From Marinobacterium mangrovicola (GTDB lineage Bacteria > Pseudomonadota > Gammaproteobacteria > Pseudomonadales > Balneatricaceae): a DNA stretch of 64,000 bases. This document shows positions 1-8,467 of the stretch, one piece after another. The stretch covers positions 186,001 to 250,000 of the forward strand of contig NZ_SMFU01000011.1 of NCBI RefSeq assembly GCF_004339595.1. The letters run 5' to 3'. A program made the position numbers and the translations under genes. The notes under the pieces are model-generated. The model saw nothing but the letters and a program-made list of their open reading frames with translations, ran no database searches and was not told the DNA's origin. Position 1 is the first letter of the stretch; the number at the start of each line of letters is the position of its first letter.

Positions 1-1261
1 TCCATTTATCTTCTTCCACCATCGGGTTTAACCGGTGTCCGATAGCGTCCGGGATCACCAGCAGATCCTTTTCATAACAGCAGCGAGTCGCTACCGCCCA
101 ATCCACATCTTCTGATGAGTAAATATCCACATCGGTATCCACCACGGTAACGGTTTTGACAAAGGCGAGCGCCACGAAAGCCGCCATCATCGCATTGCGC
201 TGGCTGCCTTCATGTTTCTTGTCGATCTGCACCACTAGGTGATAGGGGACGCTGCCGTCGGCGAAGTGTATCGCCGTGACTTCGGGTACCAGGGCATTGA
301 TTTTGGTGAAGGCTCCGGCACTGGCGCTCATCCCGTAGGCATTGCGGACCTCTTTGCCGGACAGGATGGAGTGGAATATGGGATTTTTTCGGCGCGTAAT
401 GGCAGTGGCTTCAAACACCCAACGGGGGGCCTGTTCGGCGTAGTAACCGGTCACCTCGGCGTAGGGGCCTTCGATCTCCCGCACTTCCGGCAGAATGCGG
501 CCCTCGATCACAAACTGTGCATTGGCAATCGCTTCAACCGCCACGGTCTGCGCTTCAATCAGTTCAACCGGTTCGCCGCGCATCTGTGAGGCGATGCCCA
601 GCTCGTCCATATCGATGGGAGCGGCTGAAGCAGGAGCGGCGGCAGCGACGGTCAAAGGAAGATCGATGCCATTGTTGACGGTGATCTCCAGCGCTTCGCC
701 TTTCGCTTCTGCGCGCTTGTAGTAGTCCATCAAGTGGCCAAGCTCTTCCAGCAGCAGGGTAAGGCGATTCTTCCCGGTCACCATCATGCGGTGAATGGAC
801 AGGTTGCGAACACCGGTATCCGGGTCCTTGGCGATGACCACGCTTGATGTCAGGTAGGAGCCGCCGTCGCCTTCGGCATGATGAGGAATCGGCAGGCTGG
901 TGAGGTCTACATCAAGCTCAATGACTTCATTGGCAGGCCCCTGCTTAAGCACCACCGGCTCCATCGGTGATAGATGCCATTGCTTGATCTCGTTCTGCAA
1001 GACAAAGGGCAGCTGAGAATTGGTCGTGCCAAGAATGTCGGCGAGAATATGCCGGTTCCAGTACAAACCGATCAATACCGGATACTCACTGCCTTTAACG
1101 CGCTCGAAAAGGATCGGCTTGGTGCCCTCGAGCTTTTTGGCGATCCCCGCCATCTCCAGCTTCGGGTCTACTTCTGTCTTTACGCGAATTAAATTGTTGT
1201 TGGCTTCAAGAAAGGCCAGGTATTGGTTGATATCGGTGAGATTCCTCTCTCCCAGGTCCAT
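1..1261 (-). CDS. UbiD-family (prFMN-dependent) decarboxylase, 3' end cut by window edge
   Basis: The reverse strand is open from an ATG at 1261 to the left edge, giving about 420 visible residues; the C-terminus lies outside the window. The start has a good ribosome site (AAGGAA, 8 bases upstream). The sequence fits the UbiD family, which uses prenylated FMN to (de)carboxylate aromatic or unsaturated acids. Visible signatures are the N-terminal MDLGERNLTDINQYL type opening, an SIHRMMV segment near residue 170 and the characteristic EGPYAEVTGYY stretch near residue 265. It follows nadC on the same strand after 271 bp and, with nadC, diverges from the phthalate genes. A role on a dihydroxybenzoate such as protocatechuate, or in ubiquinone synthesis, are both possible; the context favours aromatic catabolism but does not prove it. 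Confidence 0.88.
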   Translation of the reverse strand, partial: MDLGERNLTDINQYLAFLEANNNLIRVKTEVDPKLEMAGIAKKLEGTKPILFERVKGSEYPVLIGLYWNRHILADILGTTNSQLPFVLQNEIKQWHLSPMEPVVLKQGPANEVIELDVDLTSLPIPHHAEGDGGSYLTSSVVIAKDPDTGVRNLSIHRMMVTGKNRLTLLLEELGHLMDYYKRAEAKGEALEITVNNGIDLPLTVAAAAPASAAPIDMDELGIASQMRGEPVELIEAQTVAVEAIANAQFVIEGRILPEVREIEGPYAEVTGYYAEQAPRWVFEATAITRRKNPIFHSILSGKEVRNAYGMSASAGAFTKINALVPEVTAIHFADGSVPYHLVVQIDKKHEGSQRNAMMAAFVALAFVKTVTVVDTDVDIYSSEDVDWAVATRCCYEKDLLVIPDAIGHRLNPMVEEDKW

Positions 1262-1532
1262 TTGTAAATTCCTTATCTATCTTTGCGTTTGTAGCGGATA
1301 TAGAAAGCGATGCAGTGACCAGCCGTAGGCTAGTTGACCGGAACTATTGAGTAGCAGCTAGTTTGGAGGATGCAGCTTTTATTAGATGCGAGCTTAACGG
1401 TCTCACTGGTCTGTTTCCAGGGATCAGTTGCTCGTGTTTCTGTCTGCAGATCCAGGCCCGCTTCGGTAAAGCTACCATCCGTGGTGATGGAAGGGACGAC
1501 GACGGAGACAGTATCTGGCTCCGCCTTTTGAG

Positions 1533-2387
1533 TCAGTCGATGACACTCAGTCTCATCGAGAGATCGATGGCGCTTACATCCTTGGTCAGTGTGCCCATGG
1601 AGATAAAGTCGACGCCGGTCCTGGCGATCGCGATCAAAGTCTCGTTGTTGATACCGCCGGACGCTTCAATCTTGGCTCTGCCGCGACTTTTCTCAACGGC
1701 GGCTTGGGTATCCGACAAGGAAAAGTTATCGAGCATAATCACATCAGCGCCCGCATCCAGGGCCTGGTCAAGCTCTTCCAGGGTTTCGGTTTCCACTTCT
1801 ACAAGTTTACCGGGAGCGGAACGGTGTGCGGCCTCTACGGCTTCAGCCAGTCCACCGCAGGCGGCAATATGATTTTCCTTGATCAGGAAAGCGTCGTAGA
1901 GACCCATACGATGATTTTGACCGCCGCCACATCTCACTGCGTATTTCTGCGCCAGGCGAAGCCCCGGGAGGGTTTTGCGTGTATCGAGAAGTTGTACGCC
2001 AGTGCCTTCCACCTGCTTAACGAACCAGCCGGTTCGCGTTGCGGTGCCTGAAAGTAATTGCAGGAAATTGAGCACGGCCCGCTCTCCGGTCAGCAGCGAA
2101 CGTGCTGGCCCTTGCAGAGTCACCAGCGTAGCGTTGGGCTCTACTTTATCTCCATCCGATACTTCCCACTCCAGCTGAACCGAAGGATCCAGCTGCCGGA
2201 ATACTTCGTCGGCCCAGTCACGGCCACAGAACACCGCTTCCTGGCGGGTGATGATTCGTGCGTGGGCGTGACTGTCGGTGCCTATCAGAGCGGCATTTAT
2301 GTCACCGCTGCCTACATCCTCGGCCAATGCTGCCACGACATTTTCGCTAATGGCCATTCTCAATTGAGCCGTATCGATGGGGTACAT
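1533..2387 (-). CDS. nadC: Nicotinate-nucleotide pyrophosphorylase (quinolinate phosphoribosyltransferase)
   Basis: This cytosolic enzyme converts quinolinate and PRPP to nicotinate mononucleotide, CO2 and pyrophosphate in de novo NAD synthesis. The 284-residue length is normal. Seen in the protein are the [10 protein letters not shown] motif near residue 135 followed by a CGGGQNHR phosphate-binding segment, the VEVET strand near 198, a DVIMLDNF strand near 215, the EASGGIN loop near 242 and [11 protein letters not shown] near the end, all typical of NadC. The ATG at 2387 has an AGAGG ribosome site. No nadA or nadB is present. It sits between a UbiD-family gene and the phthalate genes and diverges from pht2 across a 133-bp intergenic region with a MarR-like palindrome. 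Quinolinate is the pyridine analogue of phthalate, so the placement may not be accidental, but that is inference. Confidence 0.93.
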   Translation of the reverse strand: MYPIDTAQLRMAISENVVAALAEDVGSGDINAALIGTDSHAHARIITRQEAVFCGRDWADEVFRQLDPSVQLEWEVSDGDKVEPNATLVTLQGPARSLLTGERAVLNFLQLLSGTATRTGWFVKQVEGTGVQLLDTRKTLPGLRLAQKYAVRCGGGQNHRMGLYDAFLIKENHIAACGGLAEAVEAAHRSAPGKLVEVETETLEELDQALDAGADVIMLDNFSLSDTQAAVEKSRGRAKIEASGGINNETLIAIARTGVDFISMGTLTKDVSAIDLSMRLSVID

Positions 2388-2484
2388 AGAACCTCTCTAC
2401 TCTTATTTTTGGTGGATTGCAGCTGATTGCAGTTCGTAATTCCTGCTTGCAATGATCCTGTATTTTTCGCAGACTGGCAATAAA

Positions 2485-2498
2485 CTTAGATATATAAG
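2485..2498. promoter_or_regulatory. Putative MarR operator upstream of pht2
   Basis: CTTAGATATATAAG is a 14-bp inverted repeat with one mismatched pair. It lies 22 bp before the pht2 start, inside the 133-bp pht2/nadC divergent region. It matches, in 11 of 14 positions, the perfect palindrome ATTAGATATCTAAT found upstream of pht3 at 11994-12007. MarR proteins typically bind AT-rich palindromes of this size, and a marR gene lies in the pht2 operon. The assignment is inferred. Confidence 0.55.
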
Positions 2499-2520
2499 AA
2501 TAATAGGAGGCTAGCATTCC

Positions 2521-3489
2521 ATGGCCCATGCACCGCTTGATCTGTCTGTGACTCTCGTTAGCAAAGAAGCCGTAGCCGAAGGCATTTATCGTTTTGAATT
2601 TGCTCCGGCACCTGGCGTTGAACTCCCCCCCAGCGAAGCTGGCGCCCATATTAAGGTTCAGGTCCCCAGTGGCCAGGAGCGCCAATACTCGCTATGCCAG
2701 GGCTCCGGCGAAACTGATCGTTATGTGATCGTTGTTAAGTACGAAGCCGAAGGAAAGGGCGGTTCGCGCAGTCTTGTAGATGAAAGCGAAGTTGGCGATA
2801 CCTTTGCGATCTCGGCGCCGGTTAATGACTTCCCCCTGACCGGTAATCCTACCCGATACATCTTTGTCGCCGGTGGCATAGGTATAACGCCTCTATACGC
2901 GATGATTCAGGAACTGATCGAGACCGCAGGCAAGCCCTGGAAGCTCTACTACCTCAGTCGTCATCCCGAACAAACAGCTTTTCTTGATGAGTTCGAGTTA
3001 CCCGAATACCGCGGCAAGGTGGTCATTCATCACACCCACGGTGACCCCGAAAACCGGCTCGACCTCTGGCCAGTGCTGGAACAGCCGAAAGGTGCTTATC
3101 TGTATTGCTGCGGCTCGCGCGGGTTGATGGAAGAGGTGCGCGATATGACCGGGCACTGGTCTCCGAGCAGCGTGCATTTCGAGGATTTTGGCTCTGCCGA
3201 TGCGGCGCACCGCCCCGATGACGAGCCCTTCAGCGTCCGGATTCAGGGGAGCGATGAAATTGTAAGCGTGGGGGCGGGCCAGACCATGCTTGAAGCGCTC
3301 AACGAACACGGAGTCGATGTTCCTTACTCCTGCGAAAGCGGAACCTGCGGCACCTGTCGCTGTGATCTGTTGGGGGGGGAGGCTGACCATCGTGATCTTC
3401 TGCTCAGTGATGAAGAGCAAGAGCGTTATGTTATCCCCTGTGTGTCTCGTGCTCTGACCAAAGAGCTGGTCATAGGTCTGCCCGAATGA
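2521..3489 (+). CDS. pht2: Phthalate 4,5-dioxygenase reductase subunit (PDR/VanB family)
   Basis: This 322-residue protein would pass electrons from NADH through flavin and a [2Fe-2S] centre to the Rieske oxygenase encoded at 10573-11901. Domain order is FMN/FAD-binding barrel (about 8-105, with RQYSLC), NAD-binding domain (about 110-215, with GGIGITPLYAM) and C-terminal plant-type ferredoxin (about 235-322, with CESGTCGTC and a distal Cys in PCVSRA). This order and length are those of phthalate dioxygenase reductase and vanillate demethylase reductase. A GGAGG site precedes the ATG by 10 bases. The stop overlaps the start of the next gene by 4 bp (ATGA), so the two are translationally coupled. 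The specific phthalate assignment rests on the neighbours: dihydrodiol dehydrogenase, dihydroxyphthalate decarboxylase and oxygenase genes. Confidence 0.87.
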   Translation: MAHAPLDLSVTLVSKEAVAEGIYRFEFAPAPGVELPPSEAGAHIKVQVPSGQERQYSLCQGSGETDRYVIVVKYEAEGKGGSRSLVDESEVGDTFAISAPVNDFPLTGNPTRYIFVAGGIGITPLYAMIQELIETAGKPWKLYYLSRHPEQTAFLDEFELPEYRGKVVIHHTHGDPENRLDLWPVLEQPKGAYLYCCGSRGLMEEVRDMTGHWSPSSVHFEDFGSADAAHRPDDEPFSVRIQGSDEIVSVGAGQTMLEALNEHGVDVPYSCESGTCGTCRCDLLGGEADHRDLLLSDEEQERYVIPCVSRALTKELVIGLPE

Positions 3490-4688
3490 ATGCATCAAAC
3501 CCATTACGCCTGGGGGTTGCGGGGCTGGGACGCGGTTTTATGCTGCTGATGCCGACAATAGCGGCGCATCCCGGAGTAAAGCTGGTGGCGGCAGCAGATC
3601 CTAGAACTGAAGCTCTGGAGAGATTTGAGGCGGATTTCGGTGGCACCGGCTATTCAGACTTCGAGATGCTATGCCAGAACCCTGAGGTTGAAGCCGTTTA
3701 TATAGCGTCACCTCACGGCCTGCATCGTGAGCAGGTGGAGTGTGCTGCGCGCTATGGCAAGCATGTACTGGTTGAAAAGCCGATGGCGCTTTCGCTATCT
3801 GATTGCCGGGCAATGATCGATGCGATGCAACAGGCGGGGTGTCGGTTGCTCGTTGGGCATAGCCACAGCTTTGATTCCCCTTATCTCCAAGCCGCCAGAA
3901 TGATCCGCTCGGGTGAATATGGTCGGGTAAAAATGATCAACGCTTTCAACTACACCGACTTTCTTTACCGGCCCCGTCGGCCTGAAGAACTGGATACAGC
4001 TCAGGGGGGCGGAGTGGTGTACAGCCAGGCGGCTCACCAGGTTGATATCGTGCGTCTTTTGGGCGGCGGTGAAGTCACCCGGGTTATGGCGCAAACCGGT
4101 CAGTGGGATCCCAAGCGCCCTACCGAAGGCGCTTATTCCGCATTGCTGACTTTCGCCAATGGGTGTTTTGCCACCCTCACTTACAGCGGTTATGGCCATT
4201 TCGATAGCGATGAACTGAACGGCTGGAGCGGAGAGCTGGGGCAGCCTCGCGGGCCTTCGGAGTACGGCAAAGCTCGTGCTGCACTGCAAGCCGTGACCTC
4301 GTCTGAGGAGGAGGCTGCTTTGAAGAACCGGCGTGCCTATGGCCCTGACTTGGGACTTTCAAATACTTCGCTTGAGGGGATCGCACATAACCACTTTGGT
4401 TGGATCATGGCCAGTTGCGAAGTGGCCGATCTGAAGCCAACCCCCGCCGGCATCGACGTTTATGGTCATACTGAACACCGTCTTGTACCCTTGGGAGCGC
4501 CTGATATTCCACGGCGGGAAGTTCTCGACGAACTGATCGCCGCAGTTCGTAACGATGTTCCCCCAATCCATTCCGGCGAGTGGGGGTTAGCAACCATGGA
4601 AGTGTGCTTCGCGCTGCTAGAGTCAGCGCGAACCGGTCAGGCGATCGACTTGTATCATCAGTGCCCGGTGAGGGCAGAAGGAGCCTGA
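3486..4688 (+). CDS. pht4: Gfo/Idh/MocA oxidoreductase, probable phthalate 4,5-cis-dihydrodiol dehydrogenase
   Basis: The 400-residue protein has an N-terminal Rossmann fold (GVAGLGRGF near residue 12), the EKPMALSL motif near 99 that is the family hallmark, and the C-terminal substrate domain with a GGGVVYSQAAHQVDIVR segment near 177. Pht4 of the Pseudomonas phthalate pathway belongs to this family and has about this length; it oxidises cis-4,5-dihydro-4,5-dihydroxyphthalate to 4,5-dihydroxyphthalate with NAD. The gene overlaps pht2 by 4 bp and is followed 4 bp later by the MarR gene, so it is in one operon. The fold and family are clear from sequence; the precise substrate is inferred from the cluster. 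Confidence 0.85.
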   Translation: MNASNPLRLGVAGLGRGFMLLMPTIAAHPGVKLVAAADPRTEALERFEADFGGTGYSDFEMLCQNPEVEAVYIASPHGLHREQVECAARYGKHVLVEKPMALSLSDCRAMIDAMQQAGCRLLVGHSHSFDSPYLQAARMIRSGEYGRVKMINAFNYTDFLYRPRRPEELDTAQGGGVVYSQAAHQVDIVRLLGGGEVTRVMAQTGQWDPKRPTEGAYSALLTFANGCFATLTYSGYGHFDSDELNGWSGELGQPRGPSEYGKARAALQAVTSSEEEAALKNRRAYGPDLGLSNTSLEGIAHNHFGWIMASCEVADLKPTPAGIDVYGHTEHRLVPLGAPDIPRREVLDELIAAVRNDVPPIHSGEWGLATMEVCFALLESARTGQAIDLYHQCPVRAEGA

Positions 4689-4692
4689 CTCT

Positions 4693-5208
4693 ATGACAAA
4701 GCGTGACGTCCGTGAAACGGAAAGTGTTTTGCGGCATTGGCATCAGCAGGTGCCGGACGATCGTATGGCGCACCTGGTGCGCGACGCCAGTCGTCTTCTT
4801 GCCAAAAGCCTCCAGCGCAGGCTGGCCGAACATGGAGTCAGCTTTGGCCACTGGTCATTTCTGAGGATTCTCTGGGCTACTGAAGGCCTGTCTCAGAGAG
4901 AACTCAGTGATCAGGCGGGCGTGATGGAGCCTACAACCTTTACTGCGCTGAAAGCGATGGAGGCGAATGGCCTCATCGAGCGCAGACACTTAAACGGTAA
5001 TCGTCGCAAGCAGCATATTTTTCTGACTGATAAGGGAAAGGAGCTCAAGGACGTGCTGACTCCGCTGGCAGAGGAGGTCAACCACATTGCGTTGGCGGGC
5101 GTATCCGAAGCCGAGAGTGAAGCGACCCGTAAGACACTGCTTACCATGATAGATAACCTGGCGGTCGACAATCAGTCATCCGAGTCGGAAGGTGAGCCCG
5201 ACGGCTGA
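4693..5208 (+). CDS. MarR-family transcriptional regulator, likely regulator of the phthalate genes
   Basis: A 171-residue winged-helix regulator. The recognition region SQRELSDQAGVMEPTTFTALKAMEANGLIERR (about residues 69-100) and the wing that follows (NRRKQHIFLTDKGKEL) are textbook MarR. MarR proteins usually repress until an aromatic acid or other small ligand binds. It lies inside the pht2-pht4 operon, only 4 bp after pht4, with a GGAG site overlapping the pht4 end. Two near-identical AT-rich palindromes, at 2485-2498 and 11994-12007, stand before this operon and before pht3, and are the natural candidates for its operators. Ligand and sign of control are not visible in the sequence. Confidence 0.88.
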   Translation: MTKRDVRETESVLRHWHQQVPDDRMAHLVRDASRLLAKSLQRRLAEHGVSFGHWSFLRILWATEGLSQRELSDQAGVMEPTTFTALKAMEANGLIERRHLNGNRRKQHIFLTDKGKELKDVLTPLAEEVNHIALAGVSEAESEATRKTLLTMIDNLAVDNQSSESEGEPDG

Positions 5209-5245
5209 ACGCGAGATCGCCTGCAAAGCCGGAGATCCAATAATA

Positions 5246-5989
5246 ATGAAAACCCAACCGAAGTTGCTCAGTAGCCTGCTCGATGACCTGGTCGATGCGA
5301 ATCTTATCCTGTTTAACCAGGGGGTCGTGGATGCCTTTGGGCATGTGAGCGTGCGTAATCCGGAAAAACCGCACCACTATTTTCTCTCGCGAAATATGGC
5401 ACCAGGTCTGGTGGCTCGTGAAGATATTATCGAATTCGACTTAGACGGCAACGTGGTCGATGGCGATACCCGGAAGGTCTACCTGGAGCGCTATATACAT
5501 GGGGAGATTTACCGCGCCAGGCCAGATGTCATGGCGGTGGTGCATAGCCATTCACCATCCGTAGTGCCGTTCAGCGCCGTAAAGTCGAGCCCGCTTCGCC
5601 CCATGTGTCATATGAGTGGCTTTATCGGTAATCATGTACCGAATTTCGAGATTCGTGATGTGGCCGGTGATGCGACCGATCTGCTGATTACCAACCAGAA
5701 GCTGGGTGCCGCGCTATCCGATACACTGGCTGACAACACAGTAGTCTTGATGCGGGGCCATGGTTCCACCGTTGTGGCGCCAACGCTGAAGCAGGCGGTC
5801 TATCGTGCGGTATATGTTGAAGTGAATGCGAAGCTACAGGCCGAAGCCAGTCGCCTCGGTCCCATTGAATTCCTGACCGACGGTGAAACCCAGACTACCC
5901 AGAAGACCATTGAAGGCCAGGTCGAGCGCCCCTGGCAGCTCTGGCGAATGAATGCCCGCAAGGCGCAGTTAAGCTGGCAGGAAAGCTAG
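5246..5989 (+). CDS. Class II aldolase/adducin-family protein in the phthalate operon
   Basis: The frame is open from 5192, but the ATG at 5246 has a GGAG site 11 bases upstream and begins the conserved fold, so a 247-residue protein is proposed. Zinc-ligand motifs of the class II aldolase fold are seen: HSHSPSV near residue 93 and RGHGSTV near residue 169. The family includes fuculose-phosphate aldolases and also decarboxylases such as 3,4-dihydroxyphthalate 2-decarboxylase of actinobacteria. It is the last gene of the pht2 operon, followed by a strong terminator at 6012-6045. It might therefore act on a hydroxylated phthalate, or as an aldolase on a ring-cleavage product. Family is well supported, substrate is not. 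Confidence 0.82.
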   Translation: MKTQPKLLSSLLDDLVDANLILFNQGVVDAFGHVSVRNPEKPHHYFLSRNMAPGLVAREDIIEFDLDGNVVDGDTRKVYLERYIHGEIYRARPDVMAVVHSHSPSVVPFSAVKSSPLRPMCHMSGFIGNHVPNFEIRDVAGDATDLLITNQKLGAALSDTLADNTVVLMRGHGSTVVAPTLKQAVYRAVYVEVNAKLQAEASRLGPIEFLTDGETQTTQKTIEGQVERPWQLWRMNARKAQLSWQES

Positions 5990-6011
5990 TGCCAAAAAGG
6001 GTTCTGCCTGC

Positions 6012-6045
6012 AGGAGCGGCTCCGTAATGGAGCCGCTCCTTTTTG
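6012..6045 (+). terminator. Rho-independent terminator of the pht2 operon
   Basis: A perfect 12-bp stem, AGGAGCGGCTCC with its complement, closes a 5-base loop and is followed by a T run (6040-6045). It lies 22 bp after the stop of the class II aldolase gene. Confidence 0.9.
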
Positions 6046-6423
6046 TTTTAGCCGCTTGTAAATAGCGAGCAGGTCGGTCCATTCTCCGCTTTCATCTCCA
6101 AAGCAGGCCGCCACTATCGCTAAACGCGCCTGCTCGCGTCCTCCAGTCTTACTGCCCATTCTTTTGTTGCCTCTCCTTTGCTGCCTGTTCTGTCGCTGCG
6201 GTCCGTGTCGTCTGATGATCCTTGTGAGCCCGGCTTTTTTACTGGGCGTCGACTTCGAAAGAGGCTGGGTACTCTCTATTTAATAGAAGGTGAGCAGATG
6301 GGGAGCTGCTGTAGAGTTTGAGGATCAGGTAGGAGGCTTGAGGGGGAGGCTGGCCTTCGTTTTCCAGCCGCCAGGATGATATTTGGCGAAGTAACGTAGA
6401 GTGTTATGACGTTCTGCTCGAAC
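6046..6423. other. Intergenic stretch between convergent phthalate operons
   Basis: About 380 bp separate the two facing terminators. No frame has a credible start, ribosome site or family resemblance, and no structured RNA was recognised. Confidence 0.6.
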
Positions 6424-6460
6424 GAAAAAAAGCCGGTGCGATCTTGGCATCGTACCGGCT
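6424..6460 (-). terminator. Rho-independent terminator of the pht3-pht5-TRAP operon
   Basis: Read on the minus strand, AGCCGGTACGAT pairs with ATCGCACCGGCT (one G-T pair) around a 6-base loop and is followed by seven T residues. It lies 63 bp beyond the permease stop. Confidence 0.85.
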
Positions 6461-6522
6461 AAAAGGGTCTTACAGGACCAACTCGTTTTTTCGAAAAGCT
6501 AAACCTTTCCTATTCGCTTCAT

Positions 6523-8433
6523 TCAGCTAGATAGCTTCATTCGAAATCGAAGGTGAGGCGTCATCAGCATCGAAACGATGAACAGAATCACACCCGCAAC
6601 GATGGCCGCCGTACTTGGGAAGATGAACAGCAGGCCGGAAACACCGAAGCCGATCCGGGCCTGGGTGGTCAGGCTGTCTTTCCAGAATCCCTCAATCCCG
6701 ATGCTGAGCAGAATGACCCCAATGCCGGCGGTGATGCAGGCGGTAGAGATATCAATCCAGCTACCGTTCAACAGCAATCCGTCCCCGTACATAAAGGCAA
6801 AAGGTACGATAAACGCTGTGATCGCCAGGCGCACAGCACCCACTGCGATACTTAAAGGTTTGGCATCAGCGATCGCTGCGGCTGCAAAGGCCGCTACGGC
6901 AACAGGAGGAGTCATCGCAGAGAGGACGGCGAAGTACAGAATGAACATATTGGTCTGCATCAGGCTGAAATCCAGGGAGTTCAGCGTCGGTCCGACCAGT
7001 ACGGCCGCCAGTATAAAGGCTGAGGGCGTTGGCATACCCATACCGAGAATGATCGCCAGCACTGCAGAAATCACCAGAACCAGAATGGTACTGTTGCCGG
7101 ACAGCAGGAATACCAGGTCGGCAAACTTGCCGCCGAGACCTGTCATCGAAATCCCGCCGATTACAAGGCCCGCCGCCGCACAGGCAGCGACCACTGCTAC
7201 CATTCTCAATGTTGTCTCACCCAGGGCATCCCACACATCGCGGACGCTCATTCTGGTGGACGGTTTTACCGCGGAGACGATGAGTACTACCAGCGTGGCG
7301 ATCGCAGCCACGTAGGTGGGCGAGTATCCGAGAATCAGCGCAACAGAGAGAGCTACCAGCGGGATAATAAAGAGCCCACCATTGCTCAGTGTTGTGCGCA
7401 TTTTCGGAATCTCGTCAGCGTTCAAGCCGCCAAGGCCCATCTTGCGGGAGCGCAGATGTATCTGGGTGTATACGCAGAGGTAGTAGAGCAGGGCTGGAAC
7501 GATGCCGGCGATAGCAATATCGCGGTAATCGATCCCGGTGTACTCGGCCATTATAAAGGCTGCCGAGCCCATCACCGGCGGAAGCAGGCTGCCTCCTGTT
7601 GATGCGGCTACCTCAACACTGCCGGAGAGCGGCTTGCTGTAACCGAGCCTCTGCATGATCGGAATGGTAATCGAACCGGTAGTAACCACATCCGAGGTGG
7701 GGCTGCCGGACATGGTGCCGTACAGGCCGGAAGAGATTACCGAGATCTTCGCGGGGCCACCGACCTTACGTCCGGCCAGTGAGGATGCGAAGTTGTAGAA
7801 AAAGTCGGCACCTCCCGCACGAGAAAGAAAGGTGCCGAACAAAACAAACAGGAAGGCGTAGGTTGCCGCTACCCGAAGAGGTACACCGAACAGACCGTCG
7901 GTGGTGAACATCATGATGTCGAGAAAGTGGTTGTAGCTGACTTCCCGGAAGCCAAGTCCCGCAGGCAGGCTGTGGCCAAACAGGTTATACAGCACGAAGA
8001 CAGAAACCACGCTGGTGAGGCCCACACCGACCGTTCGACGTGTGGCTTCAATGGTCAATGCCAGTAGTACAGATGCGGCGACCAGGTCAGGCGTTTCCAG
8101 TGGGAACAGCAGCGTGATGCGCTCGGCTATACGACCGCTTTCAACAAAGAAGTAGATGCCGACGACGACACTGGCTACGGAAAATAACCAGTCCATTACA
8201 CTTGGGCGGTCCAGCCGGCCATTGGGACCGGCGGTGTACATCAGGAACAGCAGCGCGAGAATGGCGGACAAAAACACGACTGTCATGACGAACAGGTCGA
8301 TGTAGACGACCGTGGTGGTATAGATAACAGCGATAGCAATCAGTGCAGCACAAGTTTTAACGGTTGTGCCGAGTTTGCCTGTTAACTTTCTTCTGGTTCC
8401 CGTTTCAACCAGTGAACTCAGCAGTTGGCGCAT
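6523..8433 (-). CDS. TRAP transporter fused permease, TAXI type (4TM/12TM)
   Basis: A 636-residue inner-membrane protein with more than a dozen hydrophobic helices, as expected for the fused small and large TRAP permease subunits that work with TAXI receptors. Signatures include GTMSGSPTSDVVTTGSITIPIM near residue 240, GSLLPPVMGSAAFIMAEY near 288 and GMGMPTPSAFILAAVL near 466. The frame continues upstream to a GTG at 8439, but the ATG at 8433 is better spaced from the AGGGG ribosome site. It follows the receptor gene by 34 bp and ends the pht3-pht5 operon. Phthalate or another aromatic dicarboxylate is the likely cargo; TAXI systems have few known substrates, so this is inferred from position only. 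Confidence 0.88.
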   Translation of the reverse strand: MRQLLSSLVETGTRRKLTGKLGTTVKTCAALIAIAVIYTTTVVYIDLFVMTVVFLSAILALLFLMYTAGPNGRLDRPSVMDWLFSVASVVVGIYFFVESGRIAERITLLFPLETPDLVAASVLLALTIEATRRTVGVGLTSVVSVFVLYNLFGHSLPAGLGFREVSYNHFLDIMMFTTDGLFGVPLRVAATYAFLFVLFGTFLSRAGGADFFYNFASSLAGRKVGGPAKISVISSGLYGTMSGSPTSDVVTTGSITIPIMQRLGYSKPLSGSVEVAASTGGSLLPPVMGSAAFIMAEYTGIDYRDIAIAGIVPALLYYLCVYTQIHLRSRKMGLGGLNADEIPKMRTTLSNGGLFIIPLVALSVALILGYSPTYVAAIATLVVLIVSAVKPSTRMSVRDVWDALGETTLRMVAVVAACAAAGLVIGGISMTGLGGKFADLVFLLSGNSTILVLVISAVLAIILGMGMPTPSAFILAAVLVGPTLNSLDFSLMQTNMFILYFAVLSAMTPPVAVAAFAAAAIADAKPLSIAVGAVRLAITAFIVPFAFMYGDGLLLNGSWIDISTACITAGIGVILLSIGIEGFWKDSLTTQARIGFGVSGLLFIFPSTAAIVAGVILFIVSMLMTPHLRFRMKLSS

Positions 8434-8467
8434 AGTCACTCACCCCTAATTGTCTGAAGAGCAGGCC

